Of a DNA stretch of 64,000 bases, positions 19,401 to 28,400 are shown one piece after another (positions within the stretch are counted from its first letter, which is position 1; each line of letters starts with the position of its first letter). Made by a program: the position numbers and the translations under genes. Source of the stretch: a virus; the IMG/VR virus record IMGVR_UViG_3300046522_000512, positions 20,791 to 84,790 of that record, one strand, 5' to 3'. A model generated the notes under the pieces. It was not told where the DNA came from. It did no database searches and was given only the letters and a program-made list of their open reading frames with translations.

Positions 19401-22400
19401 CACGCTCCAGCCCGGCGTGGCGGACCACGTCCTTGTCGCTGGCCTCGCCCTTCGCGATCCGCTCGGCGAGGGTGTCGGTCTCCTCCTTCAGGTCGGCATT
19501 GTTCATACCGAGGGCGTCCGGCTGCGCCGGGGCGGCCTGCGCACTGGACGACGTCCGCGCCAGGAACGCCTCACGCTTCGCGGCGAGCTTCTTCGCCCGC
19601 GCCGCGTCCCGGGCCTCGGTGGTGGGCCATATCCACTTCACGCGGCCCTTGTCGTCCTGCGAGATGGCAGGCGGGGCCGGTGTCTTGGGGACCAGGTTCA
19701 CATCCCGCGCGGCGACCTGCGCAAGGACGTCTTCCTGGTCGTTGGACATGGCGCGCAGTTCGGCGTCCAAGGCGGCGATCTGCTTGTTGCGCTTGGCGGT
19801 GTCCTCCTCGGTCACCGTGGGCTGCGCCTTCAGCCGCATAATCTCGTTGAGGAGGTCCAGTTGCCGGGTGGACTCCTCGAACACGGTGGCGAGTTCGAAC
19901 GGCTTCCCGATCCGGCCGGCTGCCTGCTCGGCGGCCCGCTTCTTGTCCGCGCGCCGGTGTTCGGCGCGCTTGATCCGCTCGTCGATGTTGGCGATCGAGT
20001 TCTCGATGCGGGACAGCGGCAGCGTGCGCGGCTTGCCGTCGTGGTCGATGAGCTCGTGGTCCTCGTAGTCCTGCCAGGCGCCCGGGACCTGGGGCAGGTC
20101 GACGCGGACCGTGTTGTACCACTGGTTGCCGATGCTGCGGGTACGGACGAACCGGGCGGTGACTTCCAGGCCGCCAACCCGGCCGATCGGGATACCGGCC
20201 GCATTCTCGTCGTACGGGCGGCGCATGCCGTCCGCGTACACCGCCCGCAGGGCCGTGTTCAGCGCGTTGCGGGCGTCGTCGCGGGCGTCTCCGCCCTCGA
20301 AGTCGGTGGTGCCGATGGTGGCGTTGAAGTCGTCGCCGCGGGTGGGCTTGCGCTTCTCGACAGCCTGCTGGAGCTGCGCGACGTACTGCTTGGTCCACTC
20401 CTCGGCCTGCGCGGAGTCGCGGATGGCCTCCTTGAAGCCCTCCTGGGAGCGCCGGTAGGCGTTGAAGCGGCCCCGCAGCCGGTTCACGAGCGGCTTGAGC
20501 TGCGCCTGGGCGATCAGGTGCGGGTCGCCGGCGGTGAGGGCGCTGACCTCGTCTGCGTCGAAGTTGACGGGGCCGATGTCCTCGACGACGCGCTCGGAGA
20601 GCGAGCCGCGCATGAGGGCCCGGATGAACTTCGCCTTACGGGCGATGGCTTCCCAGAACTTGGCGTCGGTGGACCGCTCGGTGGCGTACTGGAAGATGGC
20701 GACTTCGTCGTTGGCGTTGCCCTGCCGGATGACGCGGCCGTTGCGCTGGTCGACGTCGGCGGGCCGCCACGGGGCGTCCACGTGGTGCAGGGCAACGGCG
20801 CGGAGCTGGACGTTGGTTCCGGTGCCCATCTTGGCCGTGGACCCGAGCAAGACGGAGATCTTGCCGGAGCGGGCGTCGTTGAACAGGCGGGCCTTGGCCG
20901 CGTCGTCCTTCGCCTCGTGGATGAAACGTATCTGCTCGGCCGGGATGCCCCGGGCGATCAGGAGCGACTTCAGCTCGTCGTACGTGGAGAAGTCGGTGTA
21001 GGTCTCCTCGTCGTCGCGGGACAGCGACTCACTGCCGTCGTCGGTGAGGCTGGCGTCCATCTCGTCGGCGTCGGTGCCGCTGCCGGCCTTCTTCTTCCGC
21101 TTCTTGCTGCGGCCCGGGTCCTTCGGCGTGCCCAGGTCGAGGAAGACGATTTGCAGGCCGCCCGGCGTGTCGTGCGGGGTGGCGTCGGTCTTGCTCGTGG
21201 GGAAGACGGCGTCCTTCGTCTCCCCGTAGATCCGCACGACGTTGTCCGCGACCGTCGGCAGCTTGTTGCCGCCGCCGAGACTGGGGTCGAGAAGGCGCGG
21301 GTCGAGCGCGGCCATGCGGCCGTCGCCGAGGAGCTTGAGGTGGTTGTCCTCCTTCGGATCAACGTTGCCGCCCTCAAGGCGCGCTGCGCGGGCCCGGAGC
21401 AGTACCTCGTACTCCTCCTGCGCCGGGGACATCGGCATGGTGATCGTGACGGCCTTGCCGCCGACGATGCCCGGCACGGGAAGGTCGAGGTCTTCAGCCG
21501 TCTTGACGTCGGCGAACGAGCGCCACAGCCGCAGCAGCTCGGGCACGTTCTGGAACGCCGCCAGACGCGTCTTCTCCTTGTAGGAGCCGTCAGGGCTGCG
21601 CTCGACCGCGGAGACCATCTGCGCGAACGTGGACGCGAAGTCGTCGAAGTCCAGCATCCCGAGCTCTTCGAGCAGGTCGGGGCGCAGGTAGCGCATCATC
21701 GTGTGGACTTCAGCGATGCTGTTCGCGACGGGGGTGGCCGTCGCGAACGTCACGACACGGCCGGTGTCGGACCGCTTGCGCAGCCACTCCAGCTTCATTT
21801 CCAGGTCGGAGGCCCGGTTGGAACCGTCGATCGCCGCGACCGAGGACGGCGTGTCGAGGTTCTTGTACATGTGGGCTTCGTCGACCACGAGGTAGTCGAC
21901 GCCCATGTCCTCGAAGTGCAGGCCCGCAGCGTCTTTGAGGCCGCTGAGCTTCTTGTCCAGCTTCTCCTCAAGGCTCTTGAGGCTGGCCTCCATGCGCTTG
22001 ACGAGGCGGGTGTCGTTGCCTTCGCCGTCGGCGTCCTTCTGCCGGAGGATCTTTTCTCGCAGCCGCTCCACGCGGCGGCCGATGTAGTCCTCTTGGATCT
22101 CCGGGCGCATCTGGATCGACTCGAACGCGGTCTGCGTCAGGATGATCGCGTCGTAGTCACCGGCCGCGGCCCGAGCGATGAACTCGCGGCGGCCCTTGCC
22201 CGCCAGGTCTTCGCTGCTCGCGGTGAGGATCCGGTTGTTCGCAACGGACTCGGGGAAGATCTCCGCGAACTCGTGCCGGAACTGCTCCAGCATGTGCCCG
22301 GGGACGACCATCGCGGCCTTCTTCACCAGGCCCAGGCGCCGCAGCTCCATGACGCCCATGGCCATCTCGGCCGTTTTGCCTGCACCGACCTCGTGCGCCA

Positions 22401-25400
22401 GGAGCACGGACGGCTCATTGACCATCCGGGCGACGGCGGCGTGCTGGTGGGGGTGCGGGTCGAACCACTCGACCAGGCCGGGGATGGTGCGGCGCTGCCC
22501 GTCGTAGGAGCGCGGCGCCATCGAGTTGAAGTTGTCGTTGTAGAAGCGCTTGTGCTTCTCGGCGCGGTCGGGGTCGGCCCACAGCCAGTCCGTGAACGCC
22601 TCTCGCAGGAGGGTGGCCTTGGCCTGTGCGTCCTCGGTGGCGTCCTTGTCGTAGACGCTCTTGGCGTTCTCGCCGTGGCCTTCCTTCTTGGTGACGACGA
22701 TCTTGCGGTTGGTGAGGATCGCCTCGGCGATCTCCAGAGCGGTGTAGCCCTTCGCGCTCCACGTGTGTGCGGTGCGCTCCGCGATGCTCTTCTTCGCCCC
22801 GTCGGGGGCGTCGACCGCCCACAGGGCGCCGCCCTGCCAAGACACCGTGATCCGCTGGTCGCCGAGGGTCTCGCGGAGGAACTGTTCGACCGGCTCACGG
22901 CCGATCCAGGAAGCGCCCATCGGGGCGGCGATCTCGCCGGTGGACAGATCCGGCGGGACGACCCGCTCAAGGTGCTCGACGTTCAGGTCGTAACGGCTGT
23001 CGTCTGCCGCGGCGCGGCGGGCCTCATCGAGCTTCGTGCGGACGTTCCCCGACAGGTAGTCCGCGGCCGTGACGAGCTCGCCGTCCGGGGCCTGGAACGC
23101 CATCGGGTACTCGACGCCGGTGTCCGAGTCGACGGAACGAGCCGTCAGCAGTCGCGCGATGGCAGTGTCTGCGTCGGTGCGCATGACGCGGGCGAGGCCG
23201 TCGGCGGTCAGCCGGCCGTCGGTCTCCAGCACGATCGCAAGAGCGTCCTGCGGGTCGTCCGCGTACTTCGCGATCTCCCGGTACGTGCCAAGCCGCTTGC
23301 TGAAGATCGGCGCCTTGGTGGTCTTGCGGGTGGTGTCGTCGAACTCGTCGAGCGGCGTGATGTTCGACATCGTCGGGTCGTTGGTGAACAGGCCACCGCG
23401 CGCCGCCTTCTTGCGGTACGTCTTCTCGACCTTCTCCCCGGTGTCGGGGTCGATGGCGGTGCGCTTGGACCACGTGAACCGGTTGATGGCGCCGAACTTG
23501 GAGTGGTAGGCGTCGTACTGCTTGTTGAGCGCCTCCCGGAGTCGCTCGATCAGGGACTCGTCGGCGTCCTTGCGGTTCTCCTCCGCAAGGAGGGACTGGA
23601 ACGTGTCGCGGATCGCGAGGAGCTGCCGGGCCTCGTTCGCCTGCGTCTTGAAGACGGGGAAGGGGTGCACCATGCCGTCGCGGACCTGCGTGAAGGACCC
23701 GTCCGGTTCGGCCTGCACGTGCCCGTCGACCCGGGAGGAGCCGGGCGGCAGAAGCGTGACCTTGCTGCGGCCCTCCGTGTCGGGCTTGTAGGCGAGGCCT
23801 GCCGCCTTCGCCTCCTCGACGGTCCGCTTCAAGGCCCGTTCCAGGTTGGCGATGGTCTTGCCGTCGCCGTCCACGCGCAGCTCGTTGTCCCGGTGCATGC
23901 CGTGGCCGACCGCGAGCTTGCCGAGGATCTGCTGAGGGTTGTCGTGGAAGTAGCTGTTGTAGAAGACAGGCGGCTCGACCTGATCCGGCGGCGTGCCCGG
24001 CTTGGGCGGCGTCTGCCCGGGAAGGGCGTACGTGGGCAGGGAGTGCACCCACATCGGCGGGTCGTTCTGCGTCCGCTCCGACGGCCGCTTGATCTCACCC
24101 TTGCGGTTGCGGCCCGATGTGAACGACTTGCTCTTGTCGCGGCGCCGGAAGATCAGAAGGTCCGTCATCACCGACGTGCCCGCGGTGCGCTGGTGCGCGC
24201 CGGACGGCAGACGGATCGCGCCGACCAGCTCGCCCTTCTCCGCCATCTCCATACGGGCGGCCTCGCTGCGCCCGCCATGGCCGTCCATCGTCAGCGACGA
24301 CGTCACGACCGCGACCAGGCCGCCACCACGGGTCAAGTCCAGGGACTTGAGGATGAAATGGTTGTGGATCGAGTGGCCACCCTTGTTGTGCACCAGGTCG
24401 GGCACCTTGTACCGGCCGAATGGCACATTGCCGACCGCCGCATCGAAGGTGCCGTTGGGGGCGCGGGTGTCACCGAACGACTCGTGCCGGACCTCGGCGT
24501 GCGGGTAGAGGGCCTTCGCGATGCCCGCGGTGATCGAGTCGACCTCGACACCGGTCATGTGCGTGCCGTCGGGCGCGTAGCCGATGAAGTTGCCGACGCC
24601 GGATCCGGGCTCCAGCACACTGCCGGCGTCGAACCCGAGGTCGGTCAGGGCCGCCCACATCTGCTGCACGATCTGCGGGTCGGTGTAGTGCGCGTTCAGC
24701 GTGTTCGCGCTCGCGTCGGCCCACTCGGCATCGGACAGCAGCTCACGCAGCCGCTTCGCGAGCGGCTGGAACTGCGCATCCGGCTGCGGCTTGAAGATCT
24801 GGGGGACCGCACCCCACCCGGAGTACCGGGCGAGTTCCTGCTGCTCGGCCCCGGTCGCGGGACGGTTCTCGTCCTGGAGGCGGCGCAGGATCTCGATGGC
24901 GGCGATGTTCGCCTTGGCCCGGTTGACCGGGCTCGACGGAACGAGAGTCTTCCCGTCGGCAGGGGGCTCGTAGGCCGGAGCAGTGGCCTGCTGCTCCGGC
25001 GTACCGAACGCTACGGGAGCTGAGGCAGCTCCACCCGCGGCATGTCCTTCGTCTCCGTTCCCGGATCCTTCGGCATCCCGTACACCATGTCGTGCAGCAC
25101 CCGTTCCCGGGCCCGCATCCGGACCGACTTCAGCTCGCGAGCCCGCGCCACCGCGTCCGTGCCCTCCTGCAGCGGAGGAGCCCACTCCTCCGTCAGTTCC
25201 TCGATCTGCTGCACGATCTCGTCCGACCGCTCCCGGGCGAACTCCTCGAACGCCTTGTCCGTCGGGAACCGATCCACTTCCAGCGGCCGGTACGTCTTCC
25301 AGAACGTCCGAACGAGATCCACGTACGACACTGTCATTGCTCCTCTTGTGCTGTTCGGACAGGGCCTGTCGAGCGACGCTCACGTTCTCACGCGCCAGGC

Positions 25401-28400
25401 GCAGGAACTCGGCCGCATGGGCATGGTTGGCGCCGCCGCGGCCGCGCAGGGCGCGCTGCATTCCGTCGAGGGCGCCTTGGAACTGCTGGATGGCTTCCGA
25501 CGGCGTGATGTCACCGCGCTTCAGCGCGTCCACGGCGTCACCGGCAGGCGCCGCCAGGTCGTGCGCGGCGGGCGCTCCACGCAGCTCGGTCAGACTGTTG
25601 ATGACCGGGCCGAGCTGCTGCTCCGCCACATCGAGCGCTTCCACGATGTGGTTGCCCGCGGCGGTGGTAGCCGCCATGTCGGCCAGGCTCGGGCCCTGGT
25701 CGGCGTTGGGGGCCGGCTGCGGGGCCGCCTCGGGGGCCGGGGCGGGGGCGTGGTCGGTGTCGTGCTCGCGCACCAGGTCCGCGAGGGCCGCCTCCTCGGT
25801 GAGGAACGGCTTCTTGGAGCTGTAGCGGGTGCCGTGACCGAGCCGGTTCCACGTCCAGCGACCCGCAGAGCCCTGGAGCGTGGCGTCGTCCTGGTTGCCG
25901 CCATCGACGGCGGCGGGGCGGTGGCCCGACTCATTGTGCGCGCCGAGCTGGACGCGGGAGAGCTGCTGTGCGTACGCCTGTCCGTCGCGGCGCTGGGCCT
26001 CGGCGAGGATCGCCGTCTTCTCAGCCTGGGCGCGGGCCCTCTTCGCCTGGTCGCCGGAGGACAGGGTGTCAGACCAATCCTGGTCGGCCTTCGCAAAGGC
26101 GGCGTCGAGGTCCTCGCGCGACACCTGCGACCAATCCCGCTGCTCGGGCTTCGCCTGCGGGGCGTCGGGGTTCGGGGTGTTGGTGCGGTCGCCCGCGTAC
26201 GGGGTGCCGTCGGGGCGGGTGATGTCCTTCAGCGCGTGGGAACGCGTGCCCCGCTCGGCGCGCACGAGCACAGAGCCGGAGTCGCGGTTTACGGCCATGA
26301 CCGAGCCGACACCGTCAGGCGAGTTGACCTCGTCGCCGTTGTTGGGGAAGTCGCCTTCCGGCGTGGCCTGCGGGGCGCTCGGCGCGGCCGCGGCCGGGGT
26401 AGCCGCAGGGGCCGGGGCGGGCTTGTTCTGCTGCTCCTGCCGCTTGCGGTACTCGTTCGCGGCGTGGGACTCCGGGGCGCCGTGGGCGATGTCCCACTGG
26501 CCCCGCTGGTCGTCCATCTGGTTGCCGAAGGCCCGGCTCCACACCCCGACCCGGTGCCGCTCGCGGGGGCCCAGCTTCGGATCCCACCAGTCGACTTCCT
26601 GGTCCGGGTTGGACGACTCGCGCACCCCGCGGCCGACCTGCATGGCGAACTGGCTGGCATCCTCCCAGGACTTGAAGCCCTGCCCTGCGCCGCCGGACCA
26701 GCCGAGGGCTCTGCCGTCGTAGGCGCGGTGCACATCGAACCGGTGGGGGCCGCGCTGGACGATCGCGAAGCCGAAGTGGTTGGCCATGGTGACGTTCCAC
26801 TTGGGGTTGCCCGCCATGGCGCGCACCCCATCGCTGTACACGCGATCCAGGCCCGGGGCGCCGCCGTTCTTCCAGTACTCGCGCAGCTCACCGGTGTTGC
26901 CGGGCTTACGGAAGCCGACCTTGTCGTCGCCGTTGTTGCCGCTCGGTCCGACGTGGCCGACGGCGATGTTCTGCCGGGGGATGCCAGAGGTGTCGGCGAT
27001 GGACTGCGCGGCCTGCACGAGCGGGTTCGGCCGCTCGGTCGGGGCCGCGGGAGCCGCGGGAACGGCCGGGGCCGGGGCCGGCGGGAGGACGGCGGGGGTC
27101 GCGGGAGCGGGCGTGTTCCTCGCGGCCGCGCCCTCACGCTTCTTCGCGGCCTTGTCCGCGAATACCTTCTTCGCCTCCACGCTGGCCTGGCGCACCATCT
27201 CCTGGCCCTCGGGAGACTCCAGGCGCTGGTGATAGCCGGGGCTGTCCCAGTCGAACGGCTTGTCGCCGAGCTGGGCGGCCTCCAGGCGGTTCGCGAAGTC
27301 GACGGCTTCGCCCTTGCGCTCCGACATGGCCAGGCGGACGCCGCTGCCGGAGACGATGACCGCGTATCCGGTCTTGCGCTGGCCGTTCTTCTCCACGGTC
27401 ATCTTGGCGATGACGAACCGGCCGCCGCGGGAGAGCTGCGGCCTGTCGAGCTTGGCGAACAGTGCGGCGGTTTCCCGCTGGTGCCGCTCCTGCTGGGCCT
27501 TGTCCTGCGTGTACGGCTCCAGATTGCCCTTCCGCCAGTAGGCCTGAAGCTCGTCGAGGTTCTTGAAGAGTTTGCCGCCCAGGGCGCTGGCCGGTCTGGC
27601 TGCCTGCGGCCGCATGGGCATGCTCGTGTTGCCTTCACCCGGGGGCAGGCCTCCGCGAGAGCCGGGGCCCTTCTGGGGGCCGTCGGAGCGCCAGGCCCGG
27701 GGAACGAGCGGCTGACTCTTCGGGCGGTTCTTCCTCGGCGCGGGGATCGGCTCGTTGCCGTGACTGGTGAAGCGCTCGTGAGCGAGGCGCAGCGCGTCAC
27801 GCAGGTTGGCGGCGTACCGGGCAACCTCGTCCTGGCCGTCGTTGTGGGCGATCTCCGACAGCTGGTTGGCCTCGTCCGCGAGCCAAGACAGGCGTTCCAC
27901 GTCGTCCGGGTTGAGCTGGTCGTTCTTGTCGTCCCGGACGTCGAATCCGGTACCGGCGTCGGCCAGGCTGTCGTACAGCTCGTCGGCTTTGGCGTTGTGC
28001 CAGTTCGCCGGCCAGACGCCTTCCAGGTCCCCGAAGTACTCCTCACTCAAGTCGCGCACGGCGCGCCGGGCGTGGCTGGTGTCCCAGAACTGGTGGAAGT
28101 GGTCGTCTACCGGGGGGCCGGCGGCGCGCAGCGCATCACCGTTGCCCATGACGTGCCGCTCGTGGGGGGTGTCGTCCGCGTTCCTGTCGATGGGCAGCAG
28201 GTCGGGGAAGCTCGGCATGGCGACGTTGCCGCGCCGCCGGGGCGGCAGAGGGTCGCCGTCGTTGTCGTGGATGTTCGTCATGACGCGGCCCTGCGGGACG
28301 AGCGGCTGATCGTCGTCGTGGTTCGGGTCATCGGGGCCGGCGCCGAGATCCTGGCCCTCGATGTCCTGGCCGATCGGCTTGCCCTGGTCGTCGCGCTCGT

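Noticed and set aside
13510-25023. Very long plus-strand open frame of more than 3,800 codons
   Set aside because: It is the antisense shadow of the giant minus-strand gene: Arg/Val/Gly/Leu-rich low-complexity translation, no ribosome site, no recognisable domains, and third-position bias belongs to the other strand.
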